NCBI RefSeq assembly: GCF_901709675.1
Contig: NC_051088.1
Coordinates: 10,504,193 to 10,568,192, forward strand
Direction: 5' to 3'
DNA: 64,000 nt
From: Syngnathus acus
Taxonomy: Eukaryota; Chordata; Actinopteri; Syngnathiformes; Syngnathidae
Position numbers and translations under genes: made by a program. Positions 45,526-58,810 of the stretch are shown piece by piece. The notes beneath the pieces are model-generated. The model saw nothing but the letters and a program-made list of their open reading frames with translations, ran no database searches and was not told the DNA's origin. The first letter of the stretch is position 1; the number at the start of each line of letters is the position of its first letter.

Positions 45526-47737
45526 GGCTAAATTCAAATAAATCCTATTGTTCATTTTCATGTTTTTCATTAATTATTTCAAACTCAGGGTTCAGGGAAA
45601 TTAGCAAAATCTGCAGTGTATGACGTATACACTTTGTTTGGCATTTTAGGAAATCAACAACAAACTATAATTGTATTCACCAATAATTTACGTACTTGAA
45701 AAGATGACGGTAAAGACTGCAGATGTGTAGAAAAAGCTTTGAAGCCTGCACTGATTCAGAGCAGTTGATCAATTACCATACAAAAAGTATTTTCTCTGGG
45801 ATAAAGTACACAACATCTGTCTGTTTGTGTCGTGATTATTAAACACGGCAACATCAAGTTCGTCAAATGGTAAGATCAGCACCAAACCTGTAAAATATTC
45901 GACTTCTTGTCAAACTAAATAACTTTTTGTTTAGCCTGTGCACACAGTATAAACAAAGCTACAAGGCTACAAATATCTATGTTAGGATTGTTTTGTGTTC
46001 TACAGGGTCTTTGTACCGTGTTGGTGACTCACACATCCTAGTCATCCTGAAGTCCAGTTGCTGCCCTCTGCTCCTCCCAAAAGACTGTTTCAAAAAGTCA
46101 AAAGTTCTATTAACATTGCTCACAGTGTTGCATAAAAGTGGAAGTCCAACTCAGCATCACACGGTCTCTGGTTAAAAGGTCACCGAAAGCCTCACTGGCT
46201 GGCTGTTGATAGACACGCAAGCCACAACATAAGGTACAATTGCTGCCTTTACGAAGATTGTTATGTTTATTTTTGATTGACATCGACAGAAAGATAGTAG
46301 CTGTTTATGGTTGTACAGTGCTGCCTTGAGATTCTTTTTTTTTTTTTTTAGATACGAGTCATGTTTTTTTTTTTTTACTCTGGTCAGCCTAGCTGCTAAG
46401 TCATTACCTAAGCAAAAGACAATTTTTCTCAGACACATTTTCTGAAATAGGCAAACATCTATTCCTTGGTTGTGCTATTTTATGCTTGATGCCTGAGTAA
46501 GCACTCTAAGCACAACTAGTATTCGTATACAGATGTTCATTTTCCGAGTGTCTCCTTAAAATGCTGTGCTCTCGTACAGTTTTGCATACATAGTGAGCCA
46601 TTTATCGGCAAAGCGTTGTTATTCTGATCGTTGAAGTGCAGTTTTCCTCCCCCACTTGAAGTCGAGCACTTTGAAAACCCATTCTTGATCCAGCTGCTGT
46701 CTGAGAACAAAGCACGCTTAGGAGGATGCGAAAACTGCTCACCTTGGGCAACGCCACCTTGTAATTTGCACTCGTAATCATTTCCAGGCCGAAAAGGAGT
46801 TTACATGTCAGCGTGGACACTTTTTATACGCTGGGAAAGAGAAAGAAAACAACCAGTCGGACACGGACAGGATCTTACATTACTCCCGGAGTTTTAATGG
46901 AAACAACACGCCACTTAATAACAGTTTGTGTCCAGGCACGTGTTACATGCTGACTGCCTACTGTAATTCATTCCCATCTGTTTTGTAACTTAACAATATA
47001 AATTGCCCTTACTCGGTTTACCTCATTGAGTGAGAGGAAATCAAGGAAGAACATGTGTTCATCTGGAAAGAAGTTTACTCAGGTTCATTCCGGATGGATT
47101 TTTTTTTTCCCCAAAATTACGCTCTGTTTATGTTTACACAAGAACGACCTTGGAAAATAAGTGTGTACTAGTAGTGCTGAGTACATGCTGTGTGGACCGC
47201 AGTTTTTGCGTTGATGCTGCGTTTCCATGTGCATGTTGCGCATTCACCCACTTAGAAGACTGCACAATTAATTTTTAATTGCAATGGCAATTTTGGTTGC
47301 TGCAAATAAATGGAACCCATCAAGTTCTTTTTCAACGAGTAGTCAGCCAACCACCAGGGGGGCGATCACATTGCTCAGGCATCAAAATAATAACTCTTGC
47401 CCTCTTGAATATGCCGAACAATGTTTGTGGGTGCCAACCTTCGTTTAGTCGTTCAGTCCTGTCTTTTTAATTCTCAGTAGGCCTTGTTTCCCCTCAGCCA
47501 TCCCAGTACGAGGTACACTCTGACCTTTGCCATCAAAGCATGAAGCTGTTTTTAGGACACTATTTAGCAACATGCCTGCGCTTTGACTGTTATTGACCCG
47601 ACCCGACTCCAAACTGGACCCACTGACCAGAAAATGCAAATGCATTGATCCCCCCACCCCCCCATACTCACTATATCGCAATGTGTTTGTTTTCATCGTA
47701 AGCACGTGATTGTGTAGTATGTTAGGAGGGCTTAGGC

Positions 47738-48102
47738 CAGTGGTTCTTAACCTTGTTGGAGGTACCGAACCCCACCAGTTTCATATGCGCATTCACCGAA
47801 CCCCTCTTTAGTGAGTTTTTTTTTGTTTTTCAAGACAGAGAGGTTTTTACTGGTGCACAACATGAGCCGTGCATAAACATCACCTTGTTCAAAGAATAAC
47901 ACCAACACAATGCATGAATTCACAACAAATGACATACCAGCAAATCAGTGTGACTTCTGCTTTTGCCTTTGCGAGACTAGTTCAGATATGCGGATATATA
48001 AATCAGGTGTGTTCGGACCTCTGCAGTGGAGGCTCTGCCGAACCCCTGAAACCGACTCACCGAACCCCCAGGGTTCGACCGAACCCAGGTTAAGAACCAC
48101 TG
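47738..48102. mobile_element. Short hAT-type MITE (365 bp) with intact target duplication
   Basis: Inverted ends CAGTGGTTCTTAACC and GGTTAAGAACCACTG are flanked by a perfect 8-bp duplication GCTTAGGC (47730-47737 and 48103-48110). The inside carries the repeated motif CCGAACCCC. No transposase remains. The CAGTGGTTCT terminus with an 8-bp duplication is typical of hAT/Charlie-like elements. Confidence 0.9.
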
Positions 48103-48829
48103 GCTTAGGCTATATGGCTTGAATAAAAATGAACACGACTTCTGTTTTCAGAGTTTAACATGTGAGTTTTCAGAAACTATGAGCCTCATTTTCCTATGTT
48201 TGTGCCTTGAGAATCCAAGAGCGCATTGACAACCAACACACCACCGCACACAAAATTTTTCCCCTCATTTTCAGTTAAAAATGCTTTCATACCCTGAGCC
48301 CTGTGGGGAAAAATAGTCATTCCAAATTCCAAACTAATAAGCGTATACAGAGCCGTGTTTGTGCTGCCTTCTCGCTGAATAGTTTACTTATCTGCCGCAT
48401 GTGTCACAGGAGCGGCCAGGGGGCTTCAAAACAAGTCACGTGGTGCCCTCAAGAACTCTTAATGTTTAAACAAGCCAAGATTATTTACTCGCCTTACTTG
48501 TCCCACATTGAAGTATGGGAATGTCAAGATGCTCATTGCAAACAATTGTGGAGAAAATAGAAAATAGATTCAATGTGAAACAGGCTTGTGTGTACGATAG
48601 CAACGTCGTAATCTTCCAAATCAGATTGGCATATTTAAGCATTGGATGTTTGATCTTGTCACCATTGGGTGACCAAGATGAGGCCTGTCTGGGCATGAGG
48701 GAAATATGAGAGGTAACATGAGGGTTGTTGCACTCGTGGAATGTGTGTATGTCTGTGTGTGTGTGTGTGTGCCAAGTATGATACAAGAGCGTGATGTTCT
48801 CGATCTGCCATGACCTCATCCTCCTTGTT

Positions 48830-49095
48830 TAGTGGCCGTCTCCAGATGAAGGCTAAGAGAATTTAATTGGATCCTGGAGTGTTTGGCCTAAGCAGTGAGC
48901 ACTCTGTGTAACCTTCTTAATCCACCTGCCGCTTCCTTTTGTGGCTTCCAGCCAAGGTGAGCGCTCTCGTGGTGGTACGTTCCCACCGCCGCAGAGGCTG
49001 GCCAGAGCGCTCATGAGCTCTTTATGTTGAGAGGATTGTTCCCAGGCACTGAGATCGTGTAGCATGCAAATGAGATGAGAGTGTTGGGATAAAAA
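48830..49095. promoter_or_regulatory. Candidate conserved noncoding element
   Basis: A non-repetitive, balanced-composition stretch with TTTAATTGGATC, TTCTTAATCCACC, GAGCGCTC-type palindromes, ATGCAAATGAG and GGGATAAAA. It has no coding potential. The assignment rests on motif density and contrast with the flanks. Confidence 0.3.
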
Positions 49096-52000
49096 GTGAG
49101 AATCCGGCTAACATAAACAGAAGAAGAGTTAGAGCTGTGGCAGGGTGGTCAACACTTTAGGAATGAGATAGTTACTTGTGTTCACAAAACCTTTGGACTT
49201 TGATAACCAGTCTTTGAGTTCACACTATGCATTATAAGGTGGCCGAACAGGCAGGCTGTTGTTAATAGTGTGCCATTTTTATTATACGGAGTGGATCAAA
49301 AGATCACTTTCAAGTTCTGGCACTGGTTGTAACAGGCTTAGTTATAAAAGCCCAAATTGATTTTGAACACATTTAAAAAAAAAAAAAAAGAGAAAATGTT
49401 GGACAGCTACTTACTGACTGAATCCTTTTTATTCAAGCTTGTGTGGTGGCTGCATGATATGCTGATAGCTGCTCGCCCCCGCTGAAGGAAAGAAGAAAAA
49501 AGATATCAAATCTGTGGAGGATTAGATGCGATATTCTGGCGACATGCATGCTCTGAAGAGAGTCTCATGTTGCTACATAATTGATAGCACATAAGAACAA
49601 AAGGGCTTTATATGCGCTTTGTGTCTCTTCGCTAAACTATTGCGCTCCACATCAGCACATGCCATTCTAGAAATCAATTTTATTTATTTTTTGGTAGTTT
49701 ATTTGTGGTTTTCAGCAATAAGTGACACACAATAAGATTCGTTTCTTATAGTTTTTATGGCAGATGTCCTTCCAGAAACGAGCCGCCATTTTTTTGGTAC
49801 ATTATAAAATGTTTGTTTTTGGGGCATATCATTGATCTGTTTGGCTATGCTCTTGTCATTTACCCCAATGATCTTTTGTAGCCATGAAGTATTGACTTGC
49901 TATGGAATTGCCTCTCCACTAAAGTAGCTATCAATGTGTTTTGCTCCACAAAGTAAAAGAAGAGTGGCGGCAAGAAATTTTTGGAAGGAATACTCAGAGT
50001 TATTCCCTTTAGAAGCTGGTGTCAGAATCTGTTGACCCAGCTGAAATATTTACTGGGCGGTCCACTGGTTTATTTTTTACCCTGGAGCTGCCAGTCTGCG
50101 GAATCCGAGTGGAAGTCCGCTCCCTGCCACAGCCTCCCGAAGATGACGCACCAATTCCCGCGTGTGTGTTTGCCTTTTAGGCCGTGTGTGTGTGTATGTG
50201 TGTGTGCGCGTGTGTCGGCATCGAAGCATGTCGTGTGTGTTTAGTGTGTTCACTGTGCACCACAGGAAAGCTGGCCTAGTGCACCCCACCCTGGTGCACC
50301 CTTTCAAAGAAGCACGCCTGTTCATGTTTGTAGAGCGAGAGCCAACACGTGCTACAAATAAATGACGTATGGCGATGCAAACAAGTGCCTTTATGGATAA
50401 TTTCCCTTTTGGCTTCACATGATCATCCAACCCTTTTCAAGCTGGTGTTCCTCCAACCATGGTTTGGAATGACAGGATATCCTACTTTATACTGTGGATG
50501 TTATCACATTTCCCTTAAACTGGCTCGCTTACTGGCATGCACTTTTCATTCCTGTTAAATAATCTCTTCACTTGTTATTTGGAAGTACCATGAATGATGC
50601 AGCATCTTTCAACCCAATGCACCTCATTACATGAATCGCTCACCTATTATTGTGTGCAAACGTTTATAGCGATAAACAAGTGGATGAATCTCATTATATT
50701 TCTTGGTATCACAGAGCATGTCTGAGTCCCGTTTTGTATGCAAGTCATCAATTAACCACCAGGATCGAAATAACATTAGGCCACAGCAAATGTCACAGTT
50801 TAAAAGGCAAGTAACCTCACCATAACGTCATATGATTTTGGCCTTTTTTAATTCTCTGTAAATCCCTCTGCTTCCGCTGTCATTTTGATTCACCGCAAGT
50901 CGATTGTGTATAGGTTATTGATCGGCACATTTTCCTGACATTAGGCTCGCACTGACACGGTATAGCCAATCTGCCGGCGTGGTATGAGTGCACGCCATTT
51001 GACTGTTTCATTATTACTATCACCATTATGACATTCCTGGTGAGTGCCAATGTGTGAGGCATGAATGCCAAGAAAAAGAGTAGCCAGGATGACCTATGAC
51101 AAATTCTTGAAAGCTCCCGTGACTGAGCAAACAAAAGTTTCCTGTCCACTCTCTCAACTGCTTTTCCTGGTTTTCGACAAGAGTGGGTGGAGCCTGCCTG
51201 CCTGCCTGCCTGACTGTGTAGGAGGAAAAGAGAATCTCATCCTTAAGAAGCAGAAGGACAAGCAGGTTGGCGCTCACACCACCTGCACGGCCACCGCGCT
51301 TGGTTGGACCGGCGCCCTTTTCATCAGCTGCCTGCGACTCTTTGGGAATCCAAAGTTGCTTTCGGGCGTCTTCCCCGAGAGTTTGGAACTTTGTCGCTGA
51401 ATCGTTGACATCCTGTAAGTAAACATTAGCTTGTGTCCTGTTTGGAAACTGGCTGGTGTGTACATATGGGTTGTGGATGTGTACACTTAAACAAGGACGA
51501 GGGTCGACTGTTTCGGTTGCTCAGGGTGTCACGTGAGTAAAAAAAAAAAACCTTAATCCTGCAGTAAGAGAGGCAGCTGTTCCTGTGTTGGAAAGCCAGT
51601 CTAAAAATATGATTGAAACATTTAGCATCTCTGCTCTATTTTAATTCCCTCTCAGCTGTGACACTTGAACATGGTGAGCTGCTTAAAAGGCATCTGATGT
51701 TTCGAATACCACCTGAGGCTGTTGGTAAAGTAAACAGTAACAGACTCTTTTAAGACTTCTACTCAGGCTCCAACAAGTTGATTTAGCTACAGTGAAAGCA
51801 CAGTTGCCAAATTAAAATCTGTACCAACCAACATTGCAATTAATCACTTTTAATTAGAGCTGAGATATGGTGCTTTTTTACGACAGGGAAACCAAAAAAA
51901 TTTGTTTTTGGGGGACTTGAACATAATAGTCGCCTTTTCATTCATTTTAAGGGAGAAAAATATTTAATATAATCAAATTGGTTACAAAACGACTGCATAT

Positions 52001-52384
52001 AGTTTCTTGGTCAGAGAAGCCCTCGTAACGACAATGTGGTTGCCATAAAGATGAGTTTTGACAGCCCTGCTTTACAGCTTGAGAAGAATGTACGCTTTGT
52101 GCCAAGAGCAGTATAATAGATGGCATCAAAATTTGCTCGGCTTTGATCACAAATATCAAATAAGCCAATAAAGAAGGCGAACAAAAAAAAGAGAACAAAT
52201 ACTTCCCTTTAACTCCTGTGGTTACATAGCTACCACACTGGTAGTGCCGTGTGTTGACTAGTTTGTATTCTCGACATAAAGTTGAAACAAGTATTTCAGT
52301 GTCACTCAACCTCCTGCTACACAACATATGATCATCGATGTCTTCATTGTATATTCATTGATTTTAAAATGAGTTATGGTATGC

Positions 52385-52471
52385 ATATTTTACCGAAGTC
52401 AAATTCCTTGTTTGGCACGCTCAAACATGGCGAATAAAAACTCTTGAATCTCTTGAATCTTGAATCTCTTT
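52385..52471 (+). mobile_element. 3' end of a non-LTR retrotransposon with CTTGAAT tail repeats
   Basis: AAATTCCTTG, then CATGGCGAATAAAA, then three imperfect CTTGAATCT repeats. This is the typical teleost LINE terminus: a cleavage-signal-like AATAAA followed by a short tandem tail. Only the end is recognisable. Confidence 0.6.
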
Positions 52472-52742
52472 GTCTAGATTATATTTGAAGAGTACAATTT
52501 CGGGTTTAATCCAGAGAAACGGGTTTTGGACGATTTTTCTTTGTGCAGCCATTTTGGAATATTACCCCTGCAAGAGGGGTTACAATACAAAACAAAAACA
52601 TGTTCATTCACCTTATGATGATTAACCTTTTGCCATAGTGATGATGTGGATTTCCCCATGTACAACCTTTACAACATCAGGCAGTGACACTGAGCTGAAT
52701 AAGAGCAGCGGTGAGTCAATTGAAAGCTACAGATACGTACAT

Positions 52743-52764
52743 GGGGGGGGGGGGGGGGGGGGGG
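52743..52764 (+). repeat. G22 homopolymer
   Basis: Twenty-two consecutive G, the longest G tract in the window. Confidence 0.95.
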
Positions 52765-54209
52765 TAACTGAGGCAACACAGATTTGTGACAGGGCTATAT
52801 CCCCCCTCCGGTTTGGCCAATATGTGCTAAATTCCGATGCTACCTTTGCTGTCCTCTTCCACCACCTGCTCCCCGACACTGAAAAATAGGGGTGCTGGGA
52901 GGCAGGCATGCAAGAAAAATGAGATCAGACCTGCAACCCCTGGGTGGAATTCAATTGTGCGTGACTGTCCAATTTTTCTTGAGGCCACAGACGGCGGTCG
53001 TGTGGAGACGAGGGGGTTAAGAGAACAGTGGTGGATGGAGGAGATGGGGCGGGCGTCAGGGGAACCATCTAAAGTTGTAATAACGGACTGCTCATGGTTC
53101 ACCGCCCGCTCTTGCAGTTGACTAAATCCTTGTGCAAAACAGTTGCATAACTGTGTATTCCGGACACTGCACAGTCATGCATGTGGCTGATGTTCTCCAC
53201 CCAGCCACGCACGGAGGGAGTTGATATCTTCAAAAGACTCTTGCTTTCCAGTTGGCCTTTCTGTCTTCATTAGCTGCACTGGCAGATCCCTAAATCAGCC
53301 CTAAAAGGGAGTGGTTGATAACCTTTTGAACTCTCCCTTCAAGCTCTTGATTGACTTGAAACTGTGCTGTATGTCCCGGGGCTGTTACACTGCGCTAGTG
53401 TTGCATTCTTATCAGCTAATCAAAGTATCCTCAGATTTTGTAATACGTGTAGATTGTGAGTCAGTCAGCTGTGTTGTCGCAAACTCTAACGTAATGTAAC
53501 TTTGTATGCGTCACAGGAAAAGTTCAGCATCCGTTCAAAGAAGCAGAAAAGCCACTGCCTCTTTAAAAGGAGAGTTGTGGATTTATGATGTGATTGCTCT
53601 ATTGCTAAGGCAGGTTGTGTTGCAATACTAATGTCGCCGTGCTACAAATCATTTAAGTCTAGTTCAGGGCGGTCCTCAATTTACGATGGTCCCAACACAC
53701 GACATTGGAAGTGATTTTTATACAAAATATTTACGCCTGTGATTCTGACATTTCAAGGTTACTTCTGGTGCGAAATAAACTAGCCTTAGGCAAGAACATC
53801 CTGTGCTGCAATACACGTTAGTCTCTGTGTTCAATGGTGCAGCTCTTGCCGCTTTTTAAATATTCATTTATTATTTGTTTTGTTAGTTTTATTTTAAGTT
53901 AGGTTAGGTACGAAAGGGACTAAACCCGAAGGAAGTTTTGAATTTTTCTGACATCTTAGGTGGGAAGAAAATTCCCCTAGAAGCATTTCTTCCCACAATT
54001 TGCCCTCTTTTCGCAAGTTCTGAAAGTTCTGTTGGTTTGTTCACGATCTGCGAGCAATGTCCAATAGGATCACGGCCGCTGTGATACGACGGACGGGACA
54101 TCCTGCGTCACAGAACACACACGTGCACATGAATGCACTTTGCTCATGTCTGGCAATGTTTGTTTGACATGGGTTTCACTTTTTCAACTCTTCTCTCGCT
54201 GTGTAGCTA

Positions 54210-55217
54210 CACTTGAAGGAGAAAGTATGTGAACCCTTTGGAATTTCTTACATTTCTGCATAAATTGGTTGTAAAATGTAGTCTGATCTTTATCTAAATG
54301 ACAACTGTAAATTATCTTGATAAACATTTTTCTTCATTCATGATAACAAGTTGTCCAGGCCCTGAGATAGCAAAGCCCACCCATACAATGAAGCTCCCCC
54401 CTCCCTCCATCCACCATGCTTTACAGTTTGGATAAGATTCACATGTTGCTTTGCTGTGCCATTTGTGTGTTCCTCCCAAACAATTCAACTTTGGTTTGGT
54501 CTGTTCAGTTTATTTTATCAGTAGTGCATCCAAGTGTTCTTTAGCAAACTTCAAACGTGCAGCAATGTTTTTCTTAGACAGCAACGGCTTCCTCTGGGGT
54601 GGTCTCCCATGAACCCCATCCTTATTTCATGTTTTACGTATGGTGAATTTGTCAACAAAGATTTCTGTTCACTCCGGGGTTCTTTTGTTATTACATTGAG
54701 AAGGATTCTGCACTGCGCTCTCAAAGTCATTTTTACGAGACGATCGTTCCTTGGAAGAGAAGCAGTAGAGTTGATTTTCTTCCCCCCTTTGTAGACAATT
54801 TGCTTAACCTTGAACTAATGAACATCAAATGATACTTTTGTAACCTCTTCCATTTTCATACAAGTTTCTATTTTATGTCCCTGAGATACTGTGGCATGAC
54901 CTCAAGAGAGCTATTCACAGCAGACATCCCAGGAATCTGGCTGAACTGTAAGAGGAATGGCCCAAAATTCATCCTGACACGTTTGATCTAACAATTACGG
55001 GAAACGTTTTGGTTGAGGTTTCTACTAAATAAGTTGAGACTAGTTATTAAATCCAAGACTTCACTGAAAGTGACAGTTTTTTCCCCAATAAAAATGATGA
55101 AAACATGATTGCATTAGTTACAGCAGACTGTTTATTTTGATAACCAAACTATCTGTTATGACCAACGTCTGCAGAAATTTAAGAAATCCCAAAGTGTTTT
55201 CATGTTTCCTTCCACTG
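54210..55217 (-). mobile_element. Degenerate Tc1/mariner transposon (1.0 kb)
   Basis: The left end CACTTGAAGGAGAAAGTATG and the reverse complement of the right end (CAGTGGAAGGAAACATG) are imperfect inverted repeats that stay alignable for about 50 bases, through GGAATTTCTTACATTTCTGC at the left. Each end is flanked by a TA dinucleotide (54208-54209 and 55218-55219), the Tc1/mariner target. The inside matches teleost Tc1-like elements with the transposase on the minus strand. Confidence 0.85.
54370..54900 (-). pseudogene. Tc1/mariner transposase pseudogene
   Basis: The minus-strand sequence retains short recognisable transposase blocks, from a start ATG near 54898 to the catalytic-region equivalents near 54400. 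It is interrupted by many stops and length changes and is shorter than the usual roughly 340 codons. It cannot encode an active enzyme. Plus-strand ORFs here are antisense artefacts. Confidence 0.7.
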
Positions 55218-56172
55218 TACTTCTTCAGCCGCCCTGAAAGTGGTGAGAAAATATAAAGTGGCAAATTGCTTCCAGCCCAAAAGTTTGCCTTTAATTATTC
55301 CTATGCGAGCTGTGCTGCTCATGGATTCCCCTCTGCTGAAGCTTTCTCTTCACACTATGTACATGTCTGGTCATCATAAATCATATTCTTACACATTAAT
55401 ATTATGGTCAGAAAGAACAGCGTGGTTCATCTTAATTGTATGACGATGCAATCACGCAAGTTTCCTGAATTGAATTTCATTCCTCGGTTGTAGACTGCGG
55501 TGGGTTCTTGAGTTGCGTTTGTCTTCTTTGGAGGCATCCTCAAGCGGAGGGTTGGTTTTGTTTTCTTGGCTCTTCATAGCTCAGTCTCGCTCCCACACAA
55601 ACACTGGGACCTTTGTACCTCCAGAAATCTCATTCAGGAAGTTGGGTTGATGATACTTTGAAGAATTACAGTATTCACCTCAGCTTTACACGCTTGCATG
55701 TGATGTGTATGTGATGGTCACATGAAGAGTGAGGTTCCAATATGTCTAGCCTGACAAGTCTTGCTGGAGCCATCTTGTGTGTGCCACCTCCCCCCCGGCC
55801 ATATAGTCAACAGACGGCCCCTATTCAAATGATTTAAAGGGTGAATACGTTGCACATTCATTAATTTCCAGCTGCCCAACCCAAAACGATGGGCCAATGA
55901 ATGACAATAGCTGCTTTTCTCACTACAATGTGACAATATTTGTTGGCTTCTCTGGGTAAGAAGATGTTCTATGCGTGTGTGTATTTTGTGTTTTTACTGG
56001 CTATTTTTTTTTACCCTCACAAGAGCCATATATTTGTTTTTTGTGCGCAAGATGAGTTGTTTTGTGTTCACTGCAGCATTACAGCATTCAGTTGAACCGT
56101 GTTTCTTGGATATTTATATATTATATATATATTATCAAATTTGAAATACTCTTGAAATGTTGAAGAAAGAGA

Positions 56173-56212
56173 CCCTGAATACAAGCAGTCGTCCCTGAAT
56201 ACAAGCAGTCGG
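56173..56212. repeat. Tandem duplication, 20 bp x 2
   Basis: CCCTGAATACAAGCAGTCG is repeated head to tail; units begin at 56173 and 56193 and differ only in the last base. Confidence 0.95.
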
Positions 56213-57946
56213 CTTGTATCATTTCTTTACAAAGGGACGTCACTATCTACTGCCGTTTCCTGCATATTCATTTTACACGTACATGTTAATGGGGATTGTT
56301 TTAATGCTGCTTATCTGCGAACCACTTTTACTCACTACTGGGCTAGCCAGGTCTTTATTGGCAGCCTGAATTGATTTGTTTACGATATTACATGTTGTAG
56401 ACAAGCATTGACGAGGACTGTTGATGACAAGGCGCAACGTAGGCTCTGTATTGACACTGAATTACTACGTCTGGCAAACACCAGGTAAATGTGTACCATT
56501 CCTACAACGTAAGAAACGTCTTTCTTTGGAGCATCAAAAGATGCTAAAATGGGCTGGATAGTTTTTTTAAGGTTAATGACAAGGTTGCAGCTGACTAAAC
56601 CTTAGGTGCCTAAGGTTTCAATGACGGCACATTTGTTTGGTTTAGTCCCTCTCCAGAGTGAATTTCTATGGACTGAATCATATCCTAATAATATGTAGAG
56701 TTCTCATCTCAAGTTCAACATGACCATGTAAGGTACAGGACTAGTGAAGGTTTCCTTTTCCTGAATTCTTTGTAGAATTTTAGCAGCCCAACTGACCCGG
56801 AGGAATTGATACCGAATGTTAACATTCAACAAACAGGTGTCAAACATAATTCTGTATGTTACCACTTGACTAGCCAGACTTGAAGCTTCACTTAGAGTTG
56901 AACTTCCAAAGTTACATCACCTCAATGTTGTAAAGTTCTGAATTTGACTGATACATCTGTGACTCTTAAAGTTGCGCAAACTGTACCGTCATCTCTAGCA
57001 GTCCTCATACGAGAAAGACTCAAGAGTTAAGAAATTAGGTTCCAGGTGAATATGTAGTTCGGAAGAGAAAACTGCAATCATCACAAAGGCGGCAACATAA
57101 AGCCAAAAGACAGAGACAGCTTTGTTCATCGCCTCCTTGTCAGATCTCTACCGGAATTTTCTATTTCGCTGCTGTTTGCTGTCAAGCTAGCTCACTATCA
57201 GCCATGGCCAACGTTAGCTACTCCTCGACCGTGGCGCCTTAGAAGGACCAGGCATTTTCATTACAGAAAGGTGAACAAGGAGGGCTTGATTCATGTTACA
57301 TAATAAACCCGGTCTGATCTACTGATCTCCTCCTCCTGAACAGATGGAGTGTGGATTTAAAAGCAAGGTGTGTGCACGTAAACCCTTTGATTGGCCCAAC
57401 TGCAATTCTGTCAACTCCTTGGTGTGCCCATCAATTACATGCGTATTTGTTAGTAGCTGAATGTTGGCACACTTGAGACTCCTGCTTCTTAAGGAATAGT
57501 TGAGAATATTCAATTTCAAGATCAAATCTTCCTTGGCTTCATGCAAATCTGTCCGTGTGCGTGTGCTGTCAAGCTTGCTGTTGCTCTTTCTGCTGCTGCT
57601 GATCTGGCTCTGAGCTGAGGAAGTGAGAGGTAGGGGAGAAAACAGTCACGTGCCGAGCAAGACGGCTGTAAAAAGACTAATTAAAACATGTGCTGATTGA
57701 TATTGTGGAAGTGGGAGAAAGGGGGAAGACAAGAGGATGATGTATCCCAGAGTTGCGTGCTGTGGTGTTGGAAGGACTTTTGTGGAAAAAGACATTTTAA
57801 CAGAAGCAGGCAGAAACTTTCACCACTGGTAATAGTCGCTCGCTAAAAAGTAAAAATACAAAAATTGTGACACAATCCTCTGTTGTGAGGACAAGAGGCC
57901 AAGAAAGGGAGTTACTGTACACAATTTTAATGCAAGTCATTATTGC

Positions 57947-58116
<170 letters not shown>

Positions 58117-58194
58117 TGCACGCACACTTACTTTCTCTCTTTCAAAGAATTTTCATTTGAATGAAATCCCTCCCTCAGTACACTGTTGTTCTCA

Positions 58195-58365
58195 CATGGG
58201 GGGAGGGGTCTGATTGGTCAGGATGCCTTACGAGGTAAACCAATGAATGCGTAGTCCCGCCCCTAACTCCACCCCCTGAGGGACGCTGAGGTCCAAGGCC
58301 CGGCATGTGATTGGAGGGCTGTAGGAACCAGACGTGGTATTAAGTGCCGTCCCGTCTGCTCCACT
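58195..58365 (+). promoter_or_regulatory. fam110a: fam110a core promoter with CCAAT/NF-Y and GC boxes
   Basis: Three CCAAT-type sites: CTGATTGGTCAG at 58210-58221 (a full NF-Y match, inverted), CCAAT at 58240-58244, and GTGATTGG ending at 58314. A GC box TCCCGCCCC lies at 58255-58263. There is no clear TATA box. A candidate untranslated exon follows directly, so transcription probably starts around 58350-58400. Confidence 0.6.
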
Positions 58366-58810
58366 TCAGTACTGAGGAGAGTCCCGACTGGCTGCCAGAG
58401 TGTGTGAGTGTGTGAAAGAGAGAGAGAGAGAGTGAGTGTGTGTGTGTGCGTGCATGCCAGGATGAGACTTCCATAGGCATTTGATTTGGACTTATTTTCG
58501 CACTCCTCAGGACTGGAGTTTGCTTCAGATCACATCTGGACACGTTGACTTGGGGATGTTGTTGTTTGCCGGCTGATCCGCCTCAGCTGATCTCTGCTTG
58601 AAGAGTCTGACCAGTGACCCTGATAGACGGCTTAAATCCCCCCCCCCCTCATTTGGGTCACCGCCGAACCTGACAGCGGTGTCCTTGCCGGACCCGATGT
58701 GGAATTTGACCCCGACAGACCCCGACCTCGGAGAAGCCATACACTGAGGCCGGACTGGGGGAAAGAAGGGTAAACGAGAACGAGGAGTGAGAATATCAGC
58801 ATAGAGAGTG
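58366..58810 (+). other. fam110a: fam110a untranslated first exon with upstream ORFs
   Basis: The exon probably ends at 58810 with the donor GTG|GTAAGC. It contains a GA/GT-rich tract (58402-58450) and several upstream ATGs. The clearest upstream ORF is at 58697-58747 and encodes 16 residues starting MWNLTPTDPDLG. The exon start is inferred from the promoter elements. Confidence 0.5.

Noticed and set aside
46602-46820. Minus-strand ORF following a TATAAAAAG motif
   Set aside because: The ATG is only about a dozen bases after the TATA-like motif, too close for a transcript start, and the peptide has no recognisable family.
54534-54794. 86-codon plus-strand ORF
   Set aside because: Lies antisense to the Tc1/mariner transposase pseudogene.
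57130-57260. Stretch with AACGTTAGCTA and an ATG in GCCATGG context
   Set aside because: The frame closes after about a dozen codons and resembles repeat debris; no gene can be supported.
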